The notes: a model not told the origin generated them from the letters alone. A stretch of DNA of 64,000 nt from Roseiarcus sp963794655 (GCA_963794655.1 CAWCEV010000006.1:434001-498000), one strand, 5' to 3'; shown: positions 1-9,045, numbered from the stretch's first letter. A program made the numbers and translations.

Positions 1-166
1 TGTGCGTCGAGCTATGTCGGTCGTGATCCTGAATTCGAGTCGTTCTTATGGTTAAGAGTTGTGTTCGAGAACCGCGTCTCGAAACGAACTCGGCCCCGTT
101 GGCCCGACAAAACCACTCAAGGCGGTCCCCTGTTGGAGCGGATCCGCTTTGAGAACAGCTCCTGAG

Positions 167-1687
167 TTAGTACACGGCCGCAAACATGACTGCCTCAGAG
201 GTTGCCTCACCCGGCGAAAGCTCTTCGACAATTCGGCCCTGCCTTGAAACCAGAATCCGGTCCGACAAGCTCAGGATCTCCGGCAGGTAGGACGAGATAA
301 CCACAACGGCGAGGCCATCGTCGGCGAGCGCGCCGATCAAATGGTGGATTTCGGCGATCGCGCCGACGTCCACCCCGCGCGTCGGCTCGTCGAAAATGAT
401 CAACTTGGGATCTTGAACCAGGGACTTCGCAATCACGACCTTCTGCTGATTGCCGCCGGAGAGTTCGATGACCCGCCCGTCGCTACTCAGCGCCCGAATG
501 TTGAGCCTCTTGGTCCACCGAGCCGCAAGCGCCTGCTTTTCGCTGTGTCTGGCGAGAATCCCACGCGACTCGCGGCCCGCGATCTGCCCGACGTAGATGT
601 TGTCGGCGACGGACATGGTTTCGAAGAGTCCGTCGCCTTTGCGGTCCTCGGTGACATAGACGACGCCGTCGCCGACCGCGGCACGCGGCGTCCGGTAGCG
701 CACCGATCGATCGCCCAGCCGGATGTCGCCGCCATGAAAGGCGTCGCGCTTGACGACGCCGGCGATGATTCTTGCCGTCTCTGTCCGCCCCGAGCCGACC
801 AGGCCGAAGACCCCGGTTACTTGCCCAGCGAAAATCGAAAACGAGGTGTTGCGGACCTGGTTTTGCATCGACAGGTTTTCCACGCTCAGGACTTTGGCGC
901 CGTGCGGGCGGCGGGCGGCGGGCGCGCCCGCCCGTCCATAAAGATCGTTGGTGAGCGATCGTCCGACCATGTGGCGGATTATCGTTTCACGCGTGAAGGA
1001 CCTGGCGTCGTCGGTAATCACGTGCGCGCCGTCGCGCAAAATCGTGATGCGGTCAGAGATTTCCAGCGCTTCCTCCAAAGCGTGGCTGATGAAGATGATC
1101 GAAACCCGATCCTTCCGCAGCCGGTCGATCAGCGCGAAAAGATGATGCTTCTCCTCCGGGGTCAGGGTCGCGGTCGGCTCGTCGAAAATGATGACCTTCG
1201 CTTTGAGACGCACCGCTCGCGCGATCTCGACCATCTGCCGCTTGGCAGTGCCGAGCGACTGGACCGTGGCCGTTGGATCGACCGGAAAGTTCAGCGACTG
1301 TAGGAATTGCTGGGCGTCGATAAAGGTCCCGCGCAGGCGGTTGAAGAACTTTTCGTCGCCAAGATAGAGATTCTGCGCCACCGTCATGCTCGGGACGAGG
1401 CTGGTCTCCTGATAGACCATCGCGATGCCATAGCGTCGCGCCAGCGACGGGCTGGCGATCTGGACATGTTGGCCGTCGATGCGGATTTCACCCTGGGTCG
1501 GCGTCACCGCGCCGGCGAGGATTTTGACCAGGGTGGACTTGCCGGCCCCGTTCTCGCCGAGAATGGCGTGCACTTCGCCCCGCCGCAGGTCGAAATCCAT
1601 GTCGGTCAGCGCAGCGACGCCGCGATAGTGCTTGCCGACCCCTTTCATCTCGAGGATCGGCTGCTCTGTTTGAGATGAGACGGTCAT
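167..1687 (-). CDS. Sugar ABC transporter ATP-binding protein (RbsA/MglA type, two ATPase domains)
   Basis: Cytoplasmic ATPase of 506 residues that would power the importer encoded upstream. The N-terminal ATPase domain carries Walker A GENGAGKST (about residues 44-52) and Walker B IIFDEP. The C-terminal domain has the degenerate Walker A (GLVGSGRTET) usual in the RbsA family, an intact LSGGNQQ signature and a second IIFDEP. The length matches RbsA-type proteins. I chose the ATG at 1687 because it overlaps the stop of the preceding propeller gene in an ATGA; the open frame runs on to 1966 only as a shadow of that gene. It is the last gene of a minus-strand operon starting at 8713. Substrate is not readable from the sequence; pentoses, polyols and sugar acids are all possible. 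Confidence 0.93.
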   Translation of the reverse strand: MTVSSQTEQPILEMKGVGKHYRGVAALTDMDFDLRRGEVHAILGENGAGKSTLVKILAGAVTPTQGEIRIDGQHVQIASPSLARRYGIAMVYQETSLVPSMTVAQNLYLGDEKFFNRLRGTFIDAQQFLQSLNFPVDPTATVQSLGTAKRQMVEIARAVRLKAKVIIFDEPTATLTPEEKHHLFALIDRLRKDRVSIIFISHALEEALEISDRITILRDGAHVITDDARSFTRETIIRHMVGRSLTNDLYGRAGAPAARRPHGAKVLSVENLSMQNQVRNTSFSIFAGQVTGVFGLVGSGRTETARIIAGVVKRDAFHGGDIRLGDRSVRYRTPRAAVGDGVVYVTEDRKGDGLFETMSVADNIYVGQIAGRESRGILARHSEKQALAARWTKRLNIRALSSDGRVIELSGGNQQKVVIAKSLVQDPKLIIFDEPTRGVDVGAIAEIHHLIGALADDGLAVVVISSYLPEILSLSDRILVSRQGRIVEELSPGEATSEAVMFAAVY

Positions 1688-2757
1688 GCCGTCGCTCCCA
1701 TATCGGCGAACGAAGCGACGACGCCGTTGCCCTTGGCGGCGAAGTAAACGCGCCCCTTGAACGCCACGCACGATGTGACGCCGTGTCGACGGCCGTTCGC
1801 CCGGCTGTGCAGGCTGACGACAGGACGATAGGCGGTATCGAGGCGCGCCACGAGTCCATAGGACCGGCTCGGAGACCAGGGCTTCAGCACGCCAAGTTGC
1901 CGGACGGCGCCCTGCTGCGTCGGTTCGAGCGGCGATTGCCCGGCGCGAAGGTCGGGCGCGATCCACAACTCTGGGTCGATTTCGTCGATCATGCGCCGGC
2001 GGTAGCGGTCTTCGCTCAGGACAAACTCGACCAGCTGACTGCGCGGCGCAAACAGGGCGAGCCAGACGGCCCCGTCGGCGCCGCGCGACAGCCGGGCTGG
2101 ATAAGCCGGAAGGCTCTCCAGCACCGGCGCGGGGCGGCGAGAGGCGCCGGGGGCAATCCGAATCAGCGCGCAGCGCCAGCTCTCCGAAACGACGACCGAA
2201 TCCCCGTCATCGAGGAGGCCATAGGGATAGGCGAGATCGCCGGCGATCTGAGTGCGCGCGCCGCTGGCCAGGTCGAGGCGCCATACCGAGCCGGAGGCGG
2301 TTTTCTCCACCAGGTCGCGTTTCCAATCGGCCGGTCCATGGGCCTCCGAGCCGTTTGCGATGAGCAGAGCGCCGTCCCGCGCCGGCGCCAGCGCAGTCAT
2401 GCATCGAGACCCGGCGATCGTCTTTCCGTCATTTCCCCCGCCGACAAACACGATCCGGCCGTCCACGAGGCCGGCCGCCGCGCCCCCGTCGGGCAATCCG
2501 GTCAGGGCGCTGATCTCGGCGTCGAAGCTCGCGACAGGCTTGTCTTCGAACTTGTCCAAGCGCTTGAGAGCTTTGCCAAGCGAAACCGACAGACCCTGTG
2601 TCGTGACGGCCAGGGCGTCCGGCTGCGGCGCCTCGAGGACGGCGGCGGCGTCGTCGAGGAGGTCGTTGGGCCGGAACGCGCCGTCCATCGGGGGCGTCGT
2701 GATCGCGGCTTCGCCGCGGCCAAACCACCGGTCCAAAGCTCTTGTGATCGGCTTCAC
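1684..2757 (-). CDS. SMP-30/strictosidine-synthase-like beta-propeller protein
   Basis: Protein of 357 residues, related to gluconolactonase/strictosidine synthase-like six-bladed propellers that often hydrolyse lactones. It is visibly paralogous to the C-terminal half of the next gene upstream: both share the stretch around YPYGLLDDG/FPNGMCVAHD, SESWRC/AETWGC and the later RRRM motif. No signal peptide is seen, so it is probably cytoplasmic. The GTG at 2757 is preferred because it overlaps the stop of the upstream gene (GTGA); an ATG at 2793 lies inside that gene. It overlaps the ATPase gene by 4 bp. A lactonase acting on the imported sugar derivative is inferred, not shown. Confidence 0.75.
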   Translation of the reverse strand: MKPITRALDRWFGRGEAAITTPPMDGAFRPNDLLDDAAAVLEAPQPDALAVTTQGLSVSLGKALKRLDKFEDKPVASFDAEISALTGLPDGGAAAGLVDGRIVFVGGGNDGKTIAGSRCMTALAPARDGALLIANGSEAHGPADWKRDLVEKTASGSVWRLDLASGARTQIAGDLAYPYGLLDDGDSVVVSESWRCALIRIAPGASRRPAPVLESLPAYPARLSRGADGAVWLALFAPRSQLVEFVLSEDRYRRRMIDEIDPELWIAPDLRAGQSPLEPTQQGAVRQLGVLKPWSPSRSYGLVARLDTAYRPVVSLHSRANGRRHGVTSCVAFKGRVYFAAKGNGVVASFADMGATA

Positions 2758-4877
2758 GCTGCGGCTCCCCAATAGGAGGCGAAGCTCGTCCACCTAGGGT
2801 CGGCGCCGGGAAGTTTGATCCGTCCGATCCGGTTGTTGGTGACGCCGCCGAGAAAAAGAAAGCCGCGATGCTCGCGCATCGATGTGATCGTAGGATGGTT
2901 CCCGCCACTGAGATCCCAGAGCGTTTCCAGGACGTGGCCGTTGGCGTCGAAATGAACGACGCAGCCCACATTAACGTTCGGGAAAAGCCATTCGTCAGCC
3001 GCCACCCGGCGCGCCATGCGACGCCGGAAACCGGGCATGGTCATCGCAAGATCGTAGCTCGGCGTCCGCGTCCCGGCCAGCGCGACCCAGTACGTCCCGT
3101 TAGATCCACGATTGATGTTGTCGGGATAGCCAGGGAGACCGGCGATGACCGTCTCGATCGTTCCGGCGTCTGGACCGTCGAGCCAGTATCGGCTCACGCG
3201 ACAGCCCCAGGTTTCCGCAAACAGGACAGAATTGTTGTCGTGGGCGACGCACATGCCGTTGGGGAATAGAAGATTGCGCAGAATCGTCCGCGTCGTTCCG
3301 GTGGCGGGGTCGTAGCGGATTATCCGGCCATTGCCCCGCCCCTCCAGCGCGTCAACCACCCATTCCTCAAAGCCGTAACGGATCGTCGCCTCGCTGAAAT
3401 AGATCCTGCCGTCGGGCCCAATGTCGAGATCGTCGGCGAGGCGCATGCGGGAATCGTCGATGATCGAAAAAGGCGAGCGATTGGTCTCCGCTGTCAGCTT
3501 CTTGACATTGCGGTCTCTGTCGACCCGGTAGAGACCCATGCCGGCAATGCAGACATTGAGCCCGCCCTCCCGGTCGAAGGCAAGACCGAGCGGACGCCCG
3601 CCGACATGGGCGTAGACTTCCCGCTCGGTGTAGTGGGGAGCGAGAAAGCGGACGATCTCGCCGTGCCGAACGCCGCAATAGAGATGGCTGTCCTCGTCGA
3701 GAATGACATCCTCGGGACCGTCGATCTCGCCGAGGCCGATGATCTCCACCTCGTTGAGGCGGTCATTGATCGCGTAGGGCGATTGGGAGCTGGAGGCAAA
3801 ATCTGGCGGTGGGGGCAGCGCGAGATAGGCCGGCGATACATAGACCTTCGCCTGCAGGCGATGGCGCCACTTGCTCCATCGGACGTCAATGGCGATGGCG
3901 ATGATGAGCACCAGTCCGATCGCCAGCGAGGAGGCGCCGTTCTCAAGGCCAAGACGGACAAGGCCGTTCGCCAGCAGCGAAACGATGATCGCGCCCATCA
4001 GCGCTTTGCCGACTGAGCCGCGGCCGCCCCCGACACTGTTGCCGCCCAGGATCGCAGCCGTCACGACGGCGAGTTCGAGACCAAGCCCGGTGTCGGGCCC
4101 GGCTCCGGAAAGGCGCGCCGCGTAGAGTGTGCCGGCGAGGCTCGTCAGGAATCCCGACGCGACATAGGTCAGGCAAACGATCGCCCGTACGGGGATGCCT
4201 GCATTGTAGGCGGCGCGGCGCGACCCGCCGACCGCCATGATCCGCCAGCCGATTCGCAGCCGGGTTAGAACGACTTGCACAACGATAGCCACCGCCGCGA
4301 GGACCAGGACGCTGAACGGAACGCCCAGAACCGAGCCGGAGCCAATAAAGTCCCAGGCGTCGGATTCCACATCGCTGGAGGCGATCCTCACCGAGTAAAT
4401 CTGCAAGAGAAGCTCGACGATCGACCGAATGAGGGTCAAAACGACGAGTGTGGTCAGAAAGGCTCGCAGCCTCAGAAAGCCGATAAGCAGGCCGTTGACG
4501 AGGCCGACCAGGGCGCCAACGGCGATCGTCGCCGCAACCGCCGCGGCAATCGGCCAATGTCCGACATTGACGAGCGCCAGAGATATGACATTGGCGAGCG
4601 CGAAGGTCGAGCCGACGCTCAGATCGATCCCCCCGCCCAGCATGACAATCGTCATGCCGATGACGATCAAGCCGAACTCGCCGATCTGGCGTGACGTGTC
4701 GGAGAGATTTCCAAGCGTGGTGAAATTGGGAATCGATTCGGCGAGAAAAATCACCAGCGCCAGGAGCAGGCCGATGGGGATGACATTGTCCATCCATCTC
4801 CTGCCGAGCACTTCGCCGACCACGTGATCGGGCACATAACGATAGCGCAGTCTTGTGGCCCAATCGCCGATCGTCAT
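2754..4877 (-). CDS. Sugar ABC permease fused to a C-terminal strictosidine-synthase-like propeller
   Basis: One 707-residue frame with two unrelated parts. Residues 1 to about 340 are an RbsC-type membrane permease: multiple hydrophobic segments and the family stretch GGGIDLSVGS, with AILGGNSVGGGRGS near its end. After a short linker (about 340-370), residues 370-707 are a soluble SMP-30/strictosidine-synthase-like propeller with IDGPEDVILDEDSHLYCG, DDLDIGPDGRIYFSEAT and LFPNGMCV. No internal stop or frameshift separates the two. An RbsC-type permease normally ends near residue 330. If the permease C-terminus is cytoplasmic, as usual in this family, the propeller would sit on the inner face next to the ATPase. 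It lies downstream of the binding-protein gene, past a strong terminator-like hairpin. Confidence 0.88.
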   Translation of the reverse strand: MTIGDWATRLRYRYVPDHVVGEVLGRRWMDNVIPIGLLLALVIFLAESIPNFTTLGNLSDTSRQIGEFGLIVIGMTIVMLGGGIDLSVGSTFALANVISLALVNVGHWPIAAAVAATIAVGALVGLVNGLLIGFLRLRAFLTTLVVLTLIRSIVELLLQIYSVRIASSDVESDAWDFIGSGSVLGVPFSVLVLAAVAIVVQVVLTRLRIGWRIMAVGGSRRAAYNAGIPVRAIVCLTYVASGFLTSLAGTLYAARLSGAGPDTGLGLELAVVTAAILGGNSVGGGRGSVGKALMGAIIVSLLANGLVRLGLENGASSLAIGLVLIIAIAIDVRWSKWRHRLQAKVYVSPAYLALPPPPDFASSSQSPYAINDRLNEVEIIGLGEIDGPEDVILDEDSHLYCGVRHGEIVRFLAPHYTEREVYAHVGGRPLGLAFDREGGLNVCIAGMGLYRVDRDRNVKKLTAETNRSPFSIIDDSRMRLADDLDIGPDGRIYFSEATIRYGFEEWVVDALEGRGNGRIIRYDPATGTTRTILRNLLFPNGMCVAHDNNSVLFAETWGCRVSRYWLDGPDAGTIETVIAGLPGYPDNINRGSNGTYWVALAGTRTPSYDLAMTMPGFRRRMARRVAADEWLFPNVNVGCVVHFDANGHVLETLWDLSGGNHPTITSMREHRGFLFLGGVTNNRIGRIKLPGADPRWTSFASYWGAAA

Positions 4878-4901
4878 GACGCGTTCCAGCTCAACGAAAC
4901 G

Positions 4902-4934
4902 AAAAAGCGCTGAGCCGCATCATCGGCTCAGCGC
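4902..4934 (-). terminator. Intrinsic terminator/attenuator between binding-protein and permease genes
   Basis: On the minus strand the sequence reads GCGCTGAGCC, an 8-nt loop, GGCTCAGCGC, then TTTTT. The 10-bp arms (4907-4916 and 4925-4934) are perfectly complementary and the T run lies directly after. It sits 30 bp past the stop of the binding-protein gene and 25 bp before the permease-propeller gene. This is the arrangement that lets binding protein be made in excess over membrane parts. Confidence 0.85.
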
Positions 4935-4964
4935 GATTCCTTACACCCAATTCGAGCATTCGCC

Positions 4965-5966
4965 CTATTTCTTGAGAGCGCTGGCGCTCCAGCACAAGCC
5001 GGGACGAAGCGTGTCTTTGGAGATGACGAGTTGTGGGCTGTAGATGACCGCCTTGAGCTTGCCGGCCGGGAGTCCGGTCTCCAGAACGGTCGAGATCATG
5101 TCGTTGAGGTCACGGCCCTGATCCATGACCTGATAGGCGATCTCCTTGTCGAAGACTCCTTTTTCGACGTTGTCGCAGGCCATCTGCTCGCCGCCGCCGG
5201 AGGTGACGAGAACGATCGGCTTGCCCAATTCCTTGATCGCAGCCGCGGCGCCAAGGTCCATCACGTCCCAGAATCCAACGATGCCGCAGAGGTCCGGATT
5301 CTGCTGGATGACGGTCGAGATGACGGCGTGCGCCTTGGTCGCATCCCATTCGCCCGCCACGTTCGCGACGACCTTGATCTCCGGGTGCTTGGCCAGGGCG
5401 TTCTCCACCCCCTTCATCATCCCGCTGTCCGACCCCGAAGTCGGCTGACCCTGCAAAACGGCGATCTTGCCGCTGGTGCCGGCGCCGCACTTGTCGATGA
5501 CGCCCTTCGCCTCCGCTTCGCCGATGCCGATCCAGTCCGCCCCGACATAGACGTCCGAGTTGTAGTTCGACCTCATGTTGATCTGGATGACGTGGATGCC
5601 CGCTTCCTCGGCCCGCTTGAGGAGCTTCGCGTAAGACTGGATGTCGGGATTGTGCACGACGATGACGTCGGGCTTTTCGGCGATGAGCGAGGTCAGCGCC
5701 TGCGCGCCGGCGTCGGCGCTGAAATGCGGGTCGCGGATTTCGAACTTCATTCCCAGGCGGTCGGCCTGCTGCTTCATGACAGAGGCCCAACCTTCGGTGA
5801 GGTCGATGCCCATCGTGACCGGCACAAAGGCGATCGTCTTGCCGGAGAGGTCCTTGAAATAGTCGGCGCGCCGCGGATCGTCGATTCCTTCCGCGAGCGC
5901 GTATCCGGCGATGCTGGTGAGCGAGAGGGCGAAGCCAACGGCCGCCGCTATCTGTCCGATACGCAT
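4965..5966 (-). CDS. Sugar ABC transporter periplasmic substrate-binding protein (RbsB-like)
   Basis: Protein of 333 residues with a clear signal peptide (MRIGQIAAAVGFALS..., cleavage probably after YALA, residue 25). The mature part has the Peripla_BP_4 pattern: KTIAFVPVTMG at the start, AEKPDVIVVHNPD, GIHVIQINM, KIAVLQGQPTSGS and a C-terminal ISKDTLRPG. It would capture the substrate in the periplasm for the permeases at 8713-7730 and 4877-2754. A GGGAG ribosome site precedes the ATG with the same leader sequence as the tannase-like gene upstream. It is followed by an intrinsic terminator. The ligand class (sugar or sugar derivative) is inferred from family only. Confidence 0.92.
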   Translation of the reverse strand: MRIGQIAAAVGFALSLTSIAGYALAEGIDDPRRADYFKDLSGKTIAFVPVTMGIDLTEGWASVMKQQADRLGMKFEIRDPHFSADAGAQALTSLIAEKPDVIVVHNPDIQSYAKLLKRAEEAGIHVIQINMRSNYNSDVYVGADWIGIGEAEAKGVIDKCGAGTSGKIAVLQGQPTSGSDSGMMKGVENALAKHPEIKVVANVAGEWDATKAHAVISTVIQQNPDLCGIVGFWDVMDLGAAAAIKELGKPIVLVTSGGGEQMACDNVEKGVFDKEIAYQVMDQGRDLNDMISTVLETGLPAGKLKAVIYSPQLVISKDTLRPGLCWSASALKK

Positions 5967-5997
5967 GTTTCATACTCCCTTTTCTGTTGACGGCGTT

Positions 5998-6090
5998 CTA
6001 GATGTCGCCTTATTGCGCGGGCTGTGTGTCCCGCGGATTGCGATGCTGTCGAACACGATCGCTAGGAGCAGTATCGGCTCCTGATCACCA
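5998..6090 (-). pseudogene. Relic of the 3' end of a sugar permease gene (duplicate of 7730-7830)
   Basis: On the minus strand this stretch matches the 3' end of the permease gene at 7730-8713. Both contain GAC-AG...AATCC/CTCGGGA and finish GGCGACATCTAG, followed by a near-identical spacer and AAAAGGGAG leader to the next gene. The relic reads NPRDTQPAQ-stop-GDI-stop where the intact gene reads NPRDEQTDQQGDI-stop, with one further 1-bp deletion just upstream. It lies between the tannase-like gene and the binding-protein gene and looks like the scar of a duplication or insertion that separated permease from binding protein. Confidence 0.75.
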
Positions 6091-6092
6091 TC

Positions 6093-7706
6093 TCACTTCT
6101 TGTCGACGGCGCAAACGAAATTAGCGGCAGAGTTGGTGTCGCCGTCGCCCTTGTACCAGGCGCGCTGCGGATATGGGCAGAGCGGCCGCTGCATCGCAAT
6201 TCCTTTGGACGCGTCGTCGTCGACGAACTTCGTCGCGACGACCTGGGCCGGTGCGACGCCGTCCTCGACCCAATGGGAAAGCGCGGTGAACATGTCGTGC
6301 TCCGGGTCGAGGGCCGGCGGCTGCGCTCCGCCGAAAGCCGCAGAGTCGAACCGGTTTGGACCCGTGCCGAAGCCGCAATGGCCCATGCCGGGAGCCATGA
6401 AGAGCCGGGCGAACTCTTTCGTCTTTTCTTCGCCGCCGAACTTGCTCATGAGGCCCTTGTAGAAATCCACCGTCTGCCCGATCGGAACGATCGGGTCAGC
6501 CCAGCCCTGGAAGAGGATCAGCTTCCCGCCGCGGTCGTGAAACTTCTTGAGGTCGCCCGTCACCGCGCCGTTGAGCGCCGGCCCGAGCACGGCGTCGACC
6601 TTCTTCATGTCAGACTCGGTGTCGAACGTGCGCCAATCCCAGTTTGGGCCGAAGACCCATTTGAACAGGCCGTCGAACCCCGGCTCGCCCGGAGCGTTCC
6701 CCGGCGCTTCTAGGAAGCCCCAGTTGAAGATGCCTGCCTCGGCGCCCGGCTGCTCGCCGTAGAACAGCGCCTTGCCGTTATGGTCGGCGGGGCCGAGATA
6801 GATCGCTTTCACGGTCTCGACTTGGTCAGGGGTGAGGCAATCGTCGGCCGCGCCGCCCTTGCAGGTGAGTGCCGCGGGGTCGAAGTCGCAGGCCAACGGG
6901 TCAGCGATGAACGGATCAGACTTGAGGCCGCCGCCCTTGGCGCCGCAGGCGGCTATCGCCGACTTGCTGAGCAACGCCAGATTGGCGTCGGAGAGCTTGT
7001 GTCCGGGTTTCAGGTTCGCCGCTTGATAACTGGTCACGGCGACTGCGTGCCCCCACGTCCGGCTGATGACAGGCGCGCCGGCGAGAATGCCGTCGAAGTC
7101 CCCCGGAAAATACTCCGCCTCGATGAGTCCCTGCTGACCGCCCGTCGAGCAGCCGGTGTAATAGGAGCGCTCGGCGTCTGCGCCATAGAACGCTTTCGTG
7201 ATCTCTTTCCCTGCGACGGCCGCTTCGTGGGTTCCGAGCATCCCCCAGTCTTTCCACTTATCCGGATGCCCGACGAGGGCGTCGCCGTCGAGCGGGGTCG
7301 CGGGCGCCATCCCGAGATCGGTCATTGCGGAGGCGTAGCCGCGCTTGATCGCGGCTTCCATGGCGCCGTAATTGTAGGCGAGAACGCCGGCGTAGCCGCC
7401 ATTGCCATTGACGTGGAAGACGCCCTTCCACCCTTCGTTCGGCATCCAGAGTTCAACCCGAACATCGGAGTCAGGCGCGTCTTTCACCGAGGCGACGACG
7501 CGGCAAAACGCCGGCATGGCCTTGCGCATCACTTTGTCAGCGGTCGTGAGGTCGCCCGCCGGAACCGCGTCCGCGCTGATGATCGTCGTGTTAGAGATTT
7601 TCGCGGATTTCAGCCCCTCACAATCAGCTGCGCGTGCAGGCGAAAAATACGACAAAGAGGTCAGTGCCGACAGCGCCAGAGCGACCGCCATTTGTCTCAG
7701 TCGCAT
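6093..7706 (-). CDS. Secreted tannase/feruloyl esterase family protein
   Basis: Protein of 537 residues with an N-terminal signal peptide (MRLRQMAVALALSALTS..., cleavage probably after ARA, residue 26). It carries the tannase-family CS-D-HC arrangement: nucleophile Ser187 preceded by Cys186 in TGCSTGGQQG, a downstream Asp in GWADPIVPIG, and the catalytic His followed by Cys in APGMGHCGFG. Such enzymes hydrolyse ester bonds of gallic, ferulic or other hydroxycinnamic acids in the periplasm or outside. Its position between permease and binding-protein genes suggests that it releases a sugar or acid taken up by this importer. The upstream RBS and spacer copy those of the binding-protein gene, so it seems to have been inserted through a duplication. 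Confidence 0.88.
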   Translation of the reverse strand: MRLRQMAVALALSALTSLSYFSPARAADCEGLKSAKISNTTIISADAVPAGDLTTADKVMRKAMPAFCRVVASVKDAPDSDVRVELWMPNEGWKGVFHVNGNGGYAGVLAYNYGAMEAAIKRGYASAMTDLGMAPATPLDGDALVGHPDKWKDWGMLGTHEAAVAGKEITKAFYGADAERSYYTGCSTGGQQGLIEAEYFPGDFDGILAGAPVISRTWGHAVAVTSYQAANLKPGHKLSDANLALLSKSAIAACGAKGGGLKSDPFIADPLACDFDPAALTCKGGAADDCLTPDQVETVKAIYLGPADHNGKALFYGEQPGAEAGIFNWGFLEAPGNAPGEPGFDGLFKWVFGPNWDWRTFDTESDMKKVDAVLGPALNGAVTGDLKKFHDRGGKLILFQGWADPIVPIGQTVDFYKGLMSKFGGEEKTKEFARLFMAPGMGHCGFGTGPNRFDSAAFGGAQPPALDPEHDMFTALSHWVEDGVAPAQVVATKFVDDDASKGIAMQRPLCPYPQRAWYKGDGDTNSAANFVCAVDKK

Positions 7707-7729
7707 GTTTCATTCTCCCTTTTGGCGTT

Positions 7730-8713
7730 CTAGATGTCGCCTTGTTGATCCGTCTGCTCATCCCGAGGGTTGATGAGACTGTCGAGCACGATGGCTGCAA
7801 GGAGGATCAAGCTCCGGATCACATTCTGCAGCGTGTATTCGATGTTGAGGATGGTCATGCCGTTAAGGAGAATGCCGATTAGCAGCGTGCCGACGAGCAC
7901 GTTGCGGATGCCGCCGCGGCCGCCCGAAAGGCTGATGCCGCCAAGCACGACCACCAGGATGACATCGTAGATTAGAGGTGAAGTTGCGACGGCGGTGTTC
8001 ATGCTCGACACCGCCGTCGCGGTGATCATGCCGGCGACGTAGGCGATCGACGCGGAGATCGCGTACTGCAGGACGATAATCGAACGCACCGGCGCGCCGG
8101 ATATGCGCGCCGCAGCGAAGTTGTCGCCGATTGCGTAGATGAACCGCCCCTGTTTGGTGAAACGCAGAAAGACAAAGCCGAGGAAGGCGATCAGCGCTAA
8201 AAACAGGATCGGCGTCGGCGCACCCCAAACGAAACCGCCGCCGATCCACCCGACGACATTGGCGCTCGGCGGCAAGTAGACGACGTAGAGCGGGACCAAG
8301 GCCCAGCGAACGAAGCCGTAGACCAGGGCCGCCATTCCGAGCGTGGCGAAAAGCGCGGGGATCTCGACATAAGCGATCAAAGCGCCGTTGATGACGCCGA
8401 CCGTCAGCGCCAGCAGAAATCCAAGCATCAGCGCCGGCGCGATCGCAACGCCCAGTGAAGCGAGGTGGAGGGTCCAGGCGGTGGACATCGCGTAGGTCGT
8501 CACGATCGCCAGATCGACCCCTCGGCCGATGACGACGATCGCCATTCCCACGCCCAGGATGCCCAAAGTGGCGACCCCGCGCACCAGGGTGACGATATTG
8601 CCAGCGCTCAGAAAACCCTTGAGAAAGACAGAAAAGACACAAAAAAGAGTGGCGGCGGTGAGGAGGACGATCCTCTCCTGACTGACCAACGCGCTCCTGA
8701 CCTGCCCGAGCAT
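7730..8713 (-). CDS. Sugar ABC transporter permease (RbsC-like)
   Basis: Integral membrane protein of 327 residues with about eight to ten hydrophobic segments and the RbsC-family signatures VVIGRGVDLAIV and VLGGISLSGGRGG. It is the first gene of the minus-strand importer operon and probably pairs with the permease half of the 2754-4877 fusion, since only one ATPase gene (itself a tandem two-domain protein) follows. The ATG at 8713 was chosen because GGTGGA lies 6-8 bp upstream and the family N-terminus starts there; the open frame continues to 8941 without homology. Transcription probably starts in the 332-bp divergent gap shared with the AraC-type regulator. Confidence 0.9.
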   Translation of the reverse strand: MLGQVRSALVSQERIVLLTAATLFCVFSVFLKGFLSAGNIVTLVRGVATLGILGVGMAIVVIGRGVDLAIVTTYAMSTAWTLHLASLGVAIAPALMLGFLLALTVGVINGALIAYVEIPALFATLGMAALVYGFVRWALVPLYVVYLPPSANVVGWIGGGFVWGAPTPILFLALIAFLGFVFLRFTKQGRFIYAIGDNFAAARISGAPVRSIIVLQYAISASIAYVAGMITATAVSSMNTAVATSPLIYDVILVVVLGGISLSGGRGGIRNVLVGTLLIGILLNGMTILNIEYTLQNVIRSLILLAAIVLDSLINPRDEQTDQQGDI

Positions 8714-8823
8714 TGTTCCACCCAATTGCGCTTCCGCCCTGGACGGCTTGCGCGACTCTGCGCAACCTACGCTTTGAATCCAGTATCCCAAGCTGTTTCC
8801 GTTTTCGCTTGCGCGGCAGCGCA

Positions 8824-8851
8824 CGTTTTTTGCAGCCCAGCGCAAAAAACG
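8824..8851. promoter_or_regulatory. Inverted repeat in the divergent permease/AraC promoter region
   Basis: Perfect 10-bp arms CGTTTTTTGC (8824-8833) and GCAAAAAACG (8842-8851) separated by 8 bp. It lies in the gap between the divergently transcribed importer operon (start 8713) and the AraC-family gene (start 9046). This position fits an operator or a two-sided promoter element. It lacks the T run placement expected of a terminator for either gene. Apart from this repeat I recognise nothing in the 332-bp gap 8714-9045. Confidence 0.5.
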
Positions 8852-9045
8852 GGGCGAAATGGGCAATACTTCTAACCCTTGAGCCTCCCCTAAGGCTAAT
8901 GGCGGTCTTGCCTTTCCGAGGCGCGGAACGATATGCTTCAATGAACTTCAGAACCCTCGGCCGGGCCTATCTCGACCTTCTGCCTCGCCAGGCGACCGGC
9001 GATCGCCAACGGCCCAAGGCCGGGTCGGAGCGAGAGAGGAAACCC

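Noticed and set aside
1..166. Left edge of the window as part of a gene
   Set aside because: The only open frame (59-247) has no family features and overlaps the end of the ATPase gene; nothing could be supported.
8880..8900. AGCCT...AGGCT stem considered as a terminator before the AraC gene
   Set aside because: The arms are only 5 bp with no T run, and the site lies in a divergent promoter region where no transcript needs to end.
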